DNA of 64,000 nt from Jezberella montanilacus (GTDB taxonomy: Bacteria > Pseudomonadota > Gammaproteobacteria > Burkholderiales > Burkholderiaceae_B). The DNA is taken from positions 806,001 to 870,000 of the forward strand of contig NZ_PVTV01000011.1 in NCBI RefSeq assembly GCF_003003055.1, written 5' to 3'. Shown piece after piece: positions 52,966 through 61,015 of the stretch (positions within the stretch are counted from its first letter, which is position 1; each line of letters begins with the position of its first letter). Below the pieces are notes generated by a model. That model did no database searches and was not told where the DNA came from. It worked only from the letters and a program-made list of their open reading frames with translations. The position numbers and the translations under genes are program-made.

Positions 52966-54423
52966 ATGAGTAAAGAATTATCCCAGACCGCTCTACGAAT
53001 TCGCTACCCTGCTGGTCAATATAACGATGGTCGCGCGTGGCCAGCGCTGGATGAACTCAGACCCATGAGTTTGTTACACGCAGACCTGCCAGCCTTGTTT
53101 CCCTACGTTGCGCGCGAAGAGGCGGTACCTCATCCAGAGCGCCGTAGACCCAGACAAGAAACTCAAGCTGCCGCACTACTCAATGCTGTCCGCAGCCAGA
53201 ACCCCTGGAAAGATCAATGGGTTGGTTTCTGGCGGGATCATTTTTCAGTCAATGGCTACGAGGGCGGGGTTGAGGCGTTCATCCCTCACTTTGAGCGTGA
53301 AGTGATTCAGCGTCACGCTTTGGGTAATTTTCGTCAATTTCTTGAAGCCACGACTACCCATCCGTGCATGCTGTTTTACTTGAACAACCGAAGCTCGAAA
53401 GCCGGTAACGCCAACGAAAACTACGCACGTGAATTATTTGAACTTCACACCTTGGGTCGTGATGCCTATCTCAATGACCTGTACGCCGAGTGGCGCAGTG
53501 TCCCCGGGGCCGCGCAAGCCAAACCACAAGGCTATATTGACCAAGACGTCTATGAAGCGGCGCGGGCCTTTACTGGCTGGACCGTCGAAGATGGGTCAGG
53601 TATCGGTGGCGGTCAGCGCCTCGAAAAAACGGGGCGCTTCAAGTACGTCGAAGCGTGGCATGACAACTACCAGAAACGAGTGCTCGCGACTGAATTCAAC
53701 CCTTACAGTGGTGCGATGAAAGACGGTCAGCGGGTGTTGGATCTGTGTGCCAGCCATCCTGCCACGGCCCATCATGTGATGACTAAACTAGTCAGACGCA
53801 TGATCAGCGACAATCCACCGAAGGCCTTGATCGACAGTACGACCAAGCTTTTTATCCAGCACCTGCGGGCACCCAACCAGTTGGCGCTTGTCTATCAACA
53901 TCTGGCAAAAGAAGCCTTACGGATGCCTGAGTCCCAACGACAAAAGGTACGCAACCCAATGCGCCTCGTTGCCGTATTTGCACAAGCGGTGCAGCTACCT
54001 TTCGATCTGACCCAAGCAAACATTCTCGGTCCCATCGAAGCCGCTGGGCCAGCAATCTACAGCTGGGTCTCGCCAGAAGGGCCGCCGGATGGTGTGTCCA
54101 GTCTCCTCTCAGCTGGCTATTTGCGGCAACGCATCAGCTTGATACAAGGTTTAGCAGAGAACTGGTGGGACACTGGCGAATGGGATCCTTACCGTGGCCT
54201 GTCAAGATCGGCCTCCTACGCGCAACTGATGTCGCACTGGGATGTCGCTTTGCTTGGCGAACCAAGACCAGAACTCTGGCAAGCAATCCTAACCGCACAA
54301 CAAATTAATCCCGCTGACACAGTACTCAGTGTCAAGGAAGCTCGCAAAATGATTGGATATCTCGCCTGGTCGCCGTCTTTTCAGACCGAAGCTATCAAAC
54401 CAGACACTGACTTACCTGTGTAG
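52966..54423 (+). CDS. DUF1800 family protein
   Basis: This 485-residue protein is of the DUF1800 family, whose function is not established. Recognisable stretches are NPWKDQWVGFWRDHFSV, CMLFYLNNRSSKAGNANENYARELFELHTLG (the family core with conserved N and E residues) and YEAARAFTGWTV. No signal peptide or membrane segment is seen at ATG 52966, which has GAGGTGAGG upstream. Family members usually sit next to a DUF1501 gene, as here (18-base gap), implying a joint role. Confidence 0.88.
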   Translation: MSKELSQTALRIRYPAGQYNDGRAWPALDELRPMSLLHADLPALFPYVAREEAVPHPERRRPRQETQAAALLNAVRSQNPWKDQWVGFWRDHFSVNGYEGGVEAFIPHFEREVIQRHALGNFRQFLEATTTHPCMLFYLNNRSSKAGNANENYARELFELHTLGRDAYLNDLYAEWRSVPGAAQAKPQGYIDQDVYEAARAFTGWTVEDGSGIGGGQRLEKTGRFKYVEAWHDNYQKRVLATEFNPYSGAMKDGQRVLDLCASHPATAHHVMTKLVRRMISDNPPKALIDSTTKLFIQHLRAPNQLALVYQHLAKEALRMPESQRQKVRNPMRLVAVFAQAVQLPFDLTQANILGPIEAAGPAIYSWVSPEGPPDGVSSLLSAGYLRQRISLIQGLAENWWDTGEWDPYRGLSRSASYAQLMSHWDVALLGEPRPELWQAILTAQQINPADTVLSVKEARKMIGYLAWSPSFQTEAIKPDTDLPV

Positions 54424-54441
54424 GGCAAAGGGAAGATCCAC

Positions 54442-55674
54442 ATGATCAATACCAATAAGCGGGATTTTTTAAAAACGACCGTCGCAGGTCTAGCACTAAG
54501 CGCAAGCGACGTCTTGATCGGGCCAATTGCTGGTATCAATCAGCTGGCAATCGCACGAACATCGTCAGGCTTATCGCAAAGTCTCGCTGATGGACCACTG
54601 ATCATTGTTTTTCAAAGAGGCGCAGCAGATGGTCTCGCTATCTTGTCGCCGCTCGACGATGAAAACTTCAAAGCAGCCCGTCCACCAGAAATGCGTTTTA
54701 ATACAAGCGAAGCAAGTGGACTCGTCACCATGGGGCAAACTACGCTTTACTGGCATCCAAGCGCACAGGCCCTTGCCAAGCTTTACCTCTCCGGTCACCT
54801 GGCCGTGTGGCCTGCAGTTGGCCTCCTGAACGAAACTCGGTCACATTTTGAAGCACAAGAAATGATCGAAAGAGGCGTGAACTCACTCAACAATCTGTCT
54901 GACAATCTCGGTTGGTTAACTCGTCAGGTGAATAATCCAACATCGAGCCGTCGAAACTCGGTAGGCGTACCGCTATTTGCTGGCAGTAATAACGTACCGC
55001 GTTCAATGCAAGGATCCCCGGGTGCGATGGCGATCCGGGATCTGCAAAATGGCGTGAACATACCCAGTGGGCAGACAGGCCAGAATATTCTGATGGCCTT
55101 GTGTAACGCAGAGCGCAAACAGCCTGCCGCAGACCTCATGCGTGTACACACTGAAGGCATGGCGCAGCTAAACCGGGCGCTGCCCAAAACATCCGACAAT
55201 AAAATCGCCCCCTACCAGACTGCTGGACAAACGCCCTATCCCAACAACGATCCGGGTGTCGGGTTACGGTCGGTCGCCAGAATGATCGAAGCCGGTGTCG
55301 GGATGCAGTACGCTTGGGTCGATCAAACTGGCTGGGATACGCACGAAGGTCAGCCGGGACGTCTCAAAGGCGTCATTAACAATTTGTCGGTAGCCCTCGA
55401 GGCCTTCGCGCAAGATATGCGGGCCAGACACCAGCCCTATACGTTAATCGTCATGACCGAATTTGGCAGACGCCTGAGAAGCAACCGGAGCAATGGCACC
55501 GATCACGGTCACGGCAGTTTGGCTTTGATCCTGGGTGATCGAGTCCCTGGCGGAAAAACATACGGGACTTGGCCAGGCTTAGACGAGAAAGTTCTTGATA
55601 GAGCGGTTGATTTAGCTGTCACCACCGACTATCAAAAAATGATCGAACAAGCAGTGGCATGGCATACTACCTGA
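54442..55674 (+). CDS. DUF1501 family protein, Tat-like leader
   Basis: This 410-residue DUF1501 protein (alkaline phosphatase/sulfatase-like fold) contains the family features FQRGAADGLAILSPLDD, the late WDTHEGQPGRL and IVMTEFGRRLRSNRSNGTDHGHGS. The N-terminus TNKRDFLKTTVAGLALSASD resembles a twin-arginine leader with Lys-Arg in place of Arg-Arg, so Tat export is plausible but weakened. AGGGAAG precedes the ATG. It pairs with DUF1800 upstream, and the PheC-like gene starts 20 bases after it. The biochemical role is unknown. Confidence 0.88.
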   Translation: MINTNKRDFLKTTVAGLALSASDVLIGPIAGINQLAIARTSSGLSQSLADGPLIIVFQRGAADGLAILSPLDDENFKAARPPEMRFNTSEASGLVTMGQTTLYWHPSAQALAKLYLSGHLAVWPAVGLLNETRSHFEAQEMIERGVNSLNNLSDNLGWLTRQVNNPTSSRRNSVGVPLFAGSNNVPRSMQGSPGAMAIRDLQNGVNIPSGQTGQNILMALCNAERKQPAADLMRVHTEGMAQLNRALPKTSDNKIAPYQTAGQTPYPNNDPGVGLRSVARMIEAGVGMQYAWVDQTGWDTHEGQPGRLKGVINNLSVALEAFAQDMRARHQPYTLIVMTEFGRRLRSNRSNGTDHGHGSLALILGDRVPGGKTYGTWPGLDEKVLDRAVDLAVTTDYQKMIEQAVAWHTT

Positions 55675-55694
55675 ACTTTTTTAGGGACCGAGAC

Positions 55695-56477
55695 ATGAAC
55701 ATGAAAACAATCAAGAAATTGCTTGCAGGCGCTGGGCTGGCCCTCTTAAGCCTAGGTGCCATCGCGCAAACGAATCCATCCCGCCTCGATGAGATCATCA
55801 AAACCAATAAGTTAAGAGTTTGTACGCCGGGCGACTACAAACCGTTTTCACTAGCAAAACCAGACGGAAGCTTTGAGGGTTTAGATATTGATCTGATCCA
55901 GGCAGCAGCGAAAAGTTTGGGCGTTGAAGTAGAGTTAATCAAATCAAGCTGGCCAAAGTTGCTCGATGATTTCGTCGAGAAATGCGATGTTGCGGTCGGC
56001 GGTATCTCTGTATCCACAGACCGAGCCAAGCGAACAGGTTTCATGACCGCTTACATGGTCAATGGCAAAGCACCGATCGCCCGCTGCGAAGACAAGGCAA
56101 AATATCAGACCGTGCTGGATATCAACAAACCAACCGTCACCGTGATCACCAATCCAGGCGGCAGCAACGAGAAATTCGTCCGTGCCAACCTGCCTAATGC
56201 AAAGGTGATTGTGTACAACGACAACGTAACCATCTTTGATCAGATCCTGCAGGGCAAGGCAGATGTCATGATTTCAGAGTCAGTCGAGACCATCGTGCAG
56301 CAGAAAAGCAAACCAGGGCTCTGCGCCATCAATCCTGACAAACCACTGCAATATGGTGAGATGAGTTTCTTACTACCCCGAGGCGATGTAGCAATGAAAG
56401 CCTTCTTCGACACGTGGCTGCATCTGAGCAAAGAGTCCGGCGAGTACAAACGGATCCTTGCCAAGTGGGTTAACTAA
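55695..56477 (+). CDS. Periplasmic PheC-like protein (cyclohexadienyl dehydratase or related binding protein)
   Basis: This 260-residue periplasmic binding fold has a signal peptide (LLAGAGLALLSLGAIA-Q). It resembles the cyclohexadienyl dehydratase PheC more than ordinary amino-acid receptors. TPGDYKPFS, NGKAPIARC, NPGGSNEKFVRANL and DNVTIFDQILQGKADVMI match stretches I recall from Pseudomonas PheC. Glu198 in SESVETI aligns with the catalytic Glu of PheC. If active it would convert prephenate or arogenate to phenylpyruvate or phenylalanine outside the cytoplasm. ATG 55695 after AGGGA is chosen; upstream codons overlap the DUF1501 gene. A pure solute receptor remains possible. Confidence 0.72.
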   Translation: MNMKTIKKLLAGAGLALLSLGAIAQTNPSRLDEIIKTNKLRVCTPGDYKPFSLAKPDGSFEGLDIDLIQAAAKSLGVEVELIKSSWPKLLDDFVEKCDVAVGGISVSTDRAKRTGFMTAYMVNGKAPIARCEDKAKYQTVLDINKPTVTVITNPGGSNEKFVRANLPNAKVIVYNDNVTIFDQILQGKADVMISESVETIVQQKSKPGLCAINPDKPLQYGEMSFLLPRGDVAMKAFFDTWLHLSKESGEYKRILAKWVN

Positions 56478-56490
56478 TCTGGATCATATA

Positions 56491-56520
56491 CCCACCCAAA
56501 GTCATCAGACTTGGGGTGGG
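56491..56520. terminator. Strong hairpin after the PheC-like gene
   Basis: CCCACCCAAAGTC and GACTTGGGGTGGG pair at 12 of 13 positions around an ATCA tetraloop, starting 14 bases after the stop. This is the most stable-looking hairpin in the window. It has no T-tract but is well placed to end transcription from the + strand and, at 45 bases from the opposing stop, from the - strand too. Confidence 0.65.
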
Positions 56521-56564
56521 ACAGTGCCCAGCGGTCTCGTTGTTGGTACAAAGTTAGTGTGCGC

Positions 56565-57830
56565 TTACTTTGTCATTGCTCCATAGACGAGATCCTGCAC
56601 TTGCTCGCGATAGTATTTGCGCAAATCACCTGGTGCAGCCGTGCCAAGCACGACAACTAACCGCTCTTTTGGATCCGCAAAAAACGCGGTTCCGTAGGCA
56701 CCATTCCAGGTGTATTCACCGACATTACCAGGGATGGCAGCGATACCGGGTTGCATTCTGACAGCCACGCCAAGGCCAAAACCGTAGCCCTCGCGATGAG
56801 GTTCTATCACCGCAACGCGATTCTTGATTTCTGGGCCAAGATGGTTAGCGGTCATCCAAGCCACCACTTGTGGGCTCAGGATACGCTTGCCATCGAGGAC
56901 GCCGCCGTTGGCAAGCATCTGCCCAAAGCGTAAATAATCACCGACTGTCGCAAATGAGCAAGCTCCCCCGCAATCGAATTTGGTATCTTGCTTCAAGAAA
57001 CGAATCTGCTGCGGCTTACCGTCAAGGGGATTATTTGGAAACGGCTGAGCTAACAGCGCCCTCTTGTTTGCAGCGACATGAAACGTTGCATCTTTCATCC
57101 CCAGGGGCTGCCAAACGGTTTTGTACAAGTATTCACCCAAACGTTGCTGAGTCACCTTTTCAACAACCGCACCCAGTACATCGGCTGAAAAGCTGTACTC
57201 AAAAACCGTACCCGGTTGGTGCGCGAGCGGCAATTTAGTGATGTTCTCGATAAACTGATCAATCGTACCCTCAAGCGGTGGTGCATCACCGGCTGGATAA
57301 AGCTTGGAAATCGGGTCGTCACCACGACCACCATAAGTCAAACCCGACGTATGACGCATTAAGTCATGAATCAGGATGGGACGCGCCTGTGGCTCATACT
57401 TCAAGCTGCCGTCCGCTTGCGGCAATCCAACTTTCATCTCAGCAAAGGCTGGAAAATAATCAGTCAGCTTTGCTTGAATCGGCAAACGCCCTTGTTCAGT
57501 CAACGTCAAAGCTGCGACCGAAGCCATGATTTTGGTCATCGACGCCAACGGAAAAATCGTATCGGTCGTCATCGCGATATTCTGTGCTTTGTCACGAAAC
57601 CCGAATGCTTTGTAGTAAACGAGTTTGCCCTCACGCGCGATTGCCAGCACGGCTCCAGGTACTCGATCAGCCTTGATTTCACGATCAAAAAAACGGTCAA
57701 TCCGGCTTAACGCATCTGCTGAAAATCCAGCAGATTCGGGTGCAACGGCTGGTAATGGCATCGTTGCTTGCTGTGCCGACGCTGCGCCGGCAATCGTCAT
57801 GGCACTTAGCATGGATAGAATCCTTTTCAT
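56565..57830 (-). CDS. Serine hydrolase, beta-lactamase/EstB family
   Basis: This 421-residue class C-like serine hydrolase has a signal peptide (ILSMLSAMTIAGAASA-Q). The catalytic SxxK is SMTK (97-100, FPLASMTKI). The second motif appears as FEYSFSADVLG, Tyr-Ser-Phe instead of the Tyr-x-Asn of true class C beta-lactamases, which fits EstB-type esterases. HDLMRHTSGLTYGG is a family stretch. ATG 57830 is preferred over the upstream 57944 because GGAGA precedes it and the signal peptide follows directly. It is probably an envelope esterase or peptidase rather than a resistance enzyme. Confidence 0.87.
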   Translation of the reverse strand: MKRILSMLSAMTIAGAASAQQATMPLPAVAPESAGFSADALSRIDRFFDREIKADRVPGAVLAIAREGKLVYYKAFGFRDKAQNIAMTTDTIFPLASMTKIMASVAALTLTEQGRLPIQAKLTDYFPAFAEMKVGLPQADGSLKYEPQARPILIHDLMRHTSGLTYGGRGDDPISKLYPAGDAPPLEGTIDQFIENITKLPLAHQPGTVFEYSFSADVLGAVVEKVTQQRLGEYLYKTVWQPLGMKDATFHVAANKRALLAQPFPNNPLDGKPQQIRFLKQDTKFDCGGACSFATVGDYLRFGQMLANGGVLDGKRILSPQVVAWMTANHLGPEIKNRVAVIEPHREGYGFGLGVAVRMQPGIAAIPGNVGEYTWNGAYGTAFFADPKERLVVVLGTAAPGDLRKYYREQVQDLVYGAMTK

Positions 57831-57985
57831 TTTGTCTCCGCTTGTGGGTATGTCGTCTGTGACGATCGTATCGGGCAGGCTCGCGCTGAATCCACCCCCA
57901 AACAACATCGTATGATAGAAGCCTTCTAAATCCAACTGTTTCAAGAGAATTTGGTCTGTTGTCTCATTTCATGGAAATCTACAAA

Positions 57986-58924
57986 ATGAAAGATCCGAAG
58001 GTTATTGTGATGGGCGCTGGTGCCGTCGGTTGTTTTTTCGGTGGCATGCTCGCGCGAGCTGGGCACGATGTGACCATGATCGCGAGACCCGACCACGTTG
58101 AGGCGATCAAGCGCGATGGTCTGTATATGGACTGCTTGTCGTTTAAAGAGTATGTTTCGGTCAAAGCCACCGAGCAGCTTAACGTCATAGATCAGGCAGA
58201 CCTGATTCTCTTTTGCGTGAAATCGCCAGATAGTGGTAAGACAATCGAGTTAATCAAACCCTATTTAAAGCCCGACGCGATCATTCTCAGCCTGCAAAAT
58301 GGAGTCGATAATTGCCATAGGATTCGCCAACTGATCGACAACCCGGTTTACCCGGCAGTTGTCTACGTCGCGACCGCCATGGCGGGCCCTGGCCACCTCA
58401 AACATCACGGCCGGGGCGAACTCGCGATCGGTGGCTGGGAGCCCGAGCGTGCGCACGATAGCGAAATCCAAACACAGCTGAAATCAGTTTCGCATCTGTT
58501 CGAAGCAGCTGGGGTTCCCTGCAAGGTATCAGCGGATGTGCGCCAAGATCTCTGGTACAAATTTCTGGTTAACTGTTGCTACAACGGGATCTCGGCCATC
58601 GGACAAATTCAATACGGCGATATGGTCGCCGTGGAGTCAGTTCGTGATCTGATCGACGAACTGGGTCGCGAAGTCGTCGCCATCGCCCGGCACGAAGGGA
58701 TAGCGATGAGCGACAAGGATGCCAAATACGTCATCGATCAAATCCCTAAAACGATGCCGACGCAAAAGTCATCTACCGGTCAAGATATTGCCCGACGCAA
58801 ACCCACTGAAATCGACTATCTGAACGGGTTAATTGTCAGAAAAGGTAAACAATATGGGATTCCTGCGCCGGCGAATCAAGCAATCTATGCCTTAGTCAAA
58901 ATGATCGAACACTACAACACTTGA
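57986..58924 (+). CDS. 2-dehydropantoate 2-reductase / ketopantoate reductase family
   Basis: This NADPH-dependent reductase of the PanE/ApbA family has about 312 residues. VIVMGAGAVGCFFGGMLARAGHDVTMIAR is the Rossmann opening. WYKFLVNCCYNGISAI holds the catalytic Lys and the Asn region, and PTEIDYLNGLIVRKGKQYGIPAP is the C-terminal family motif with the conserved Glu and Asn. It may serve pantothenate synthesis or act on another 2-oxo acid, since PanE paralogues are common. Start choice lies between ATG 57971 and 57986; 57986 gives the usual family N-terminus. It is divergent from the serine hydrolase. Confidence 0.85.
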   Translation: MKDPKVIVMGAGAVGCFFGGMLARAGHDVTMIARPDHVEAIKRDGLYMDCLSFKEYVSVKATEQLNVIDQADLILFCVKSPDSGKTIELIKPYLKPDAIILSLQNGVDNCHRIRQLIDNPVYPAVVYVATAMAGPGHLKHHGRGELAIGGWEPERAHDSEIQTQLKSVSHLFEAAGVPCKVSADVRQDLWYKFLVNCCYNGISAIGQIQYGDMVAVESVRDLIDELGREVVAIARHEGIAMSDKDAKYVIDQIPKTMPTQKSSTGQDIARRKPTEIDYLNGLIVRKGKQYGIPAPANQAIYALVKMIEHYNT

Positions 58925-58992
58925 GTATTATTCTTATACTAGACGCCTGTATTAGCCATTTGTACTAAGCCAAATCAAAGAGAAGGATTGCC

Positions 58993-60177
58993 ATGCTTTC
59001 GCGCCCTGATATCACCCCCTACTTGGGTAGTCTGCTTAAATTTCGACGAGACATACACGCAAACCCTGAACTTAAATTCGAAGAGGTGCGGACCTCGGAT
59101 CAGATTGCCGCTTACCTCGAATCCTTAGGCTTAACAGTTCATCGCGGCATGGGTCAAACTGGGGTCGTAGCTAGCCTTAAGGGGACTGGACCGAACGCTG
59201 GTGAAGCGCATCGCACCTTAGCACTCAGGGCCGATATGGATGCTTTGCCAATTGTTGAAAAAAACGGCTTTGAGCATGTCAGCAAAAATATAGGTCGTAT
59301 GCACGCTTGCGGGCACGATGGCCACACCGCCATGTTGCTCGGTGGTGCGACCCTACTGAGTAAGAATCCAGACTTTAATGGCACTGTTCATTTCATTTTC
59401 CAACCAGGCGAAGAAGGCGGTGCTGGTGCGCAAAAAATGATCGAAGATGGCCTTTTCGATCAATTCCCAGCCAAGGCGGTTTTCGCGCTGCATAACTGGC
59501 CACCCTTGCCCAGCGGACAGATGGCGGTGCGTGTTGGTCCGATCATGGCAGCAACAGATAAAATAGAGATCACCATCTGTGGCAAAGGCGGCCATGCAGC
59601 ACAACCACACTCAACAATCGATCCTATCCCGGTCGCCTGTGCTTTAGTCATGCAGTTACAGACGTTGGTCTCCCGCACCGTAAATCCGCTCGATAGCGCG
59701 GTGTTGACCATCGCTCAGATTGAAGCTGGCACAGCTGTCAACATCATCCCCTTCGAAGCCAAAATTTCTGGCACGCTTCGCACCTTAGGTACTGAAACAC
59801 AAGCTCACTTATTGCAAGCCATCGAGCGCATGAGCAATCACGTGGCAGCCGCACACGGCACGACCGCAAAGGTCGTGCTGACCAAAGGCTATCCGTGCAC
59901 TGACAATCACCGGGATGAAGCCCACTTCATGGCTGAGATCATGGCAGAGTGCGTGGGCAAAGAAAATGCCTTCCCTGATGTCTTGCCAGCCATGACCGGG
60001 GAAGACTTCAGCTTCATGTTGTTGAAAGTGCCCGGTGCTTACGGCTTTATCGGTAACGGATTGAACGGCCTGCCTGGCATCAATTTACATACGGCTGAAT
60101 ACGATTTCAACGATGACAACCTGACCATCGGATCACAGTTCTGGGATCGTCTGGTCAGGCGCTGGTTTGAGAAATAA
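58993..60177 (+). CDS. M20 amidohydrolase, hippurate hydrolase/IAA-amino acid hydrolase type
   Basis: This 394-residue zinc amidohydrolase has the M20D signature MHACGHDGHTAMLLGGA. FQPGEEGGAGAQKMIEDGLF supplies the Glu pair, and LHTAEYDFND the C-terminal His. The family cleaves N-acyl or N-aroyl amino acids such as hippurate or indoleacetyl conjugates. AAGGA precedes the ATG. The insertion domain (VTICGKGGHAAQPHSTIDPI) is present. It is not an ArgE orthologue. It lies between the PanE-like gene and a nitroreductase with short gaps, so co-transcription is possible. Confidence 0.9.
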   Translation: MLSRPDITPYLGSLLKFRRDIHANPELKFEEVRTSDQIAAYLESLGLTVHRGMGQTGVVASLKGTGPNAGEAHRTLALRADMDALPIVEKNGFEHVSKNIGRMHACGHDGHTAMLLGGATLLSKNPDFNGTVHFIFQPGEEGGAGAQKMIEDGLFDQFPAKAVFALHNWPPLPSGQMAVRVGPIMAATDKIEITICGKGGHAAQPHSTIDPIPVACALVMQLQTLVSRTVNPLDSAVLTIAQIEAGTAVNIIPFEAKISGTLRTLGTETQAHLLQAIERMSNHVAAAHGTTAKVVLTKGYPCTDNHRDEAHFMAEIMAECVGKENAFPDVLPAMTGEDFSFMLLKVPGAYGFIGNGLNGLPGINLHTAEYDFNDDNLTIGSQFWDRLVRRWFEK

Positions 60178-60231
60178 ATTTTTTATAAAGACTTGATTTA
60201 CCAATTGATATCTACAATCAAAAGGACATGA

Positions 60232-60894
60232 ATGGAACTCATAGAAGGACTCGAAACCCGTCGCAGTGTCAGGGGTTTTAAATCAACACCCGTCTCACCC
60301 GAGCTAATTAAGAAAATGCTTCATGCTGCCAATCGCAGCCCTTCTTACACCAACAGTCAGCCGTGGGAAGTCGCCGTCATAACGGGCCAGAAGCGTGACC
60401 TGTTGAGCAAAACCCTGTACGACCTTGCGGCGGCAAATACCCCGGCAACACCTGACGAACCGTCACCAAAAGGCTGGCCCGAGGCAATTGCACAGCGAAC
60501 CAAAACCCACGGAGCCAATCGCTTTGCAGCGCTTGGGGTCGGTCGTGATGACACTGCCAAACGGGAAGAATTACGGCTAATTAATTTCAAATTTTTTAAC
60601 GCGCCGGTTGCGATGCTTATTTTTATGGACGCGTCACTAGGCCCCTGGTCAACACTGGATATGGGTATCTTCATACAAAGTTTGACGCTGGCTGCGCATG
60701 GCCTCGGCTTGGGTGCGTGCCTGCAAGCATCCTTATCTTACTATCCTGACGCAGCCCGCGAACTCCTTGAAATTCCCAATACCAAGAAGCTGATCTGCGG
60801 CGTTTCAATAGGCTATCCGGATATGGATGCACCTCTTAATATCTATCGCAGCGCCAGAAAAGAAGTGGATGACTTTACTCTTTGGTACGACTAA
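60232..60894 (+). CDS. Nitroreductase family FMN protein
   Basis: This 220-residue flavoprotein would reduce nitroaromatics, quinones or similar substrates. ETRRSVRGFKSTPVS is the N-terminal FMN-binding Arg/Ser motif, and AANRSPSYTNSQPWEVAVI the second phosphate-binding motif. SLTLAAHGLGLGACLQASL lies in the core helix, and CGVSIGYPDMDAPLN near the end is typical. AAAGGA precedes ATG 60232, while an overlapping ATG at 60226 is out of frame. The physiological substrate is unknown. Confidence 0.9.
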   Translation: MELIEGLETRRSVRGFKSTPVSPELIKKMLHAANRSPSYTNSQPWEVAVITGQKRDLLSKTLYDLAAANTPATPDEPSPKGWPEAIAQRTKTHGANRFAALGVGRDDTAKREELRLINFKFFNAPVAMLIFMDASLGPWSTLDMGIFIQSLTLAAHGLGLGACLQASLSYYPDAARELLEIPNTKKLICGVSIGYPDMDAPLNIYRSARKEVDDFTLWYD

Positions 60895-60990
60895 ATTTGC
60901 CAAGAGTAAAACACGCCGAACAACGTACAAAAAAGGATAAAACAGCAGCGATCATAGCTATGACGGCCCACGCACCCCAAAGCGCCTCTT

Positions 60991-61005
60991 GCTGGCTACG
61001 CCAGC
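60991..61005. terminator. Hairpin downstream of the luciferase-like gene
   Basis: GCTGGC-TAC-GCCAGC is a perfect 6-base-pair G+C-rich stem with a 3-base loop. It lies 11 bases after the minus-strand stop at 61016 and within the gap to the nitroreductase stop. It is a likely terminator for the - strand gene. Confidence 0.45.
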
Positions 61006-61015
61006 TCACGACCAA

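Noticed and set aside
52966-55674. DUF1800/DUF1501 pair as a possible anti-phage or toxin system
   Set aside because: No nuclease, kinase or membrane-effector domain is visible and no mobile element surrounds it; the Tat-like leader points to envelope or metabolic work.
56565-57830. Serine hydrolase as a beta-lactamase resistance gene
   Set aside because: SxxK is present but the second motif is YSF rather than YxN, and the family is dominated by esterases; there is no resistance context.
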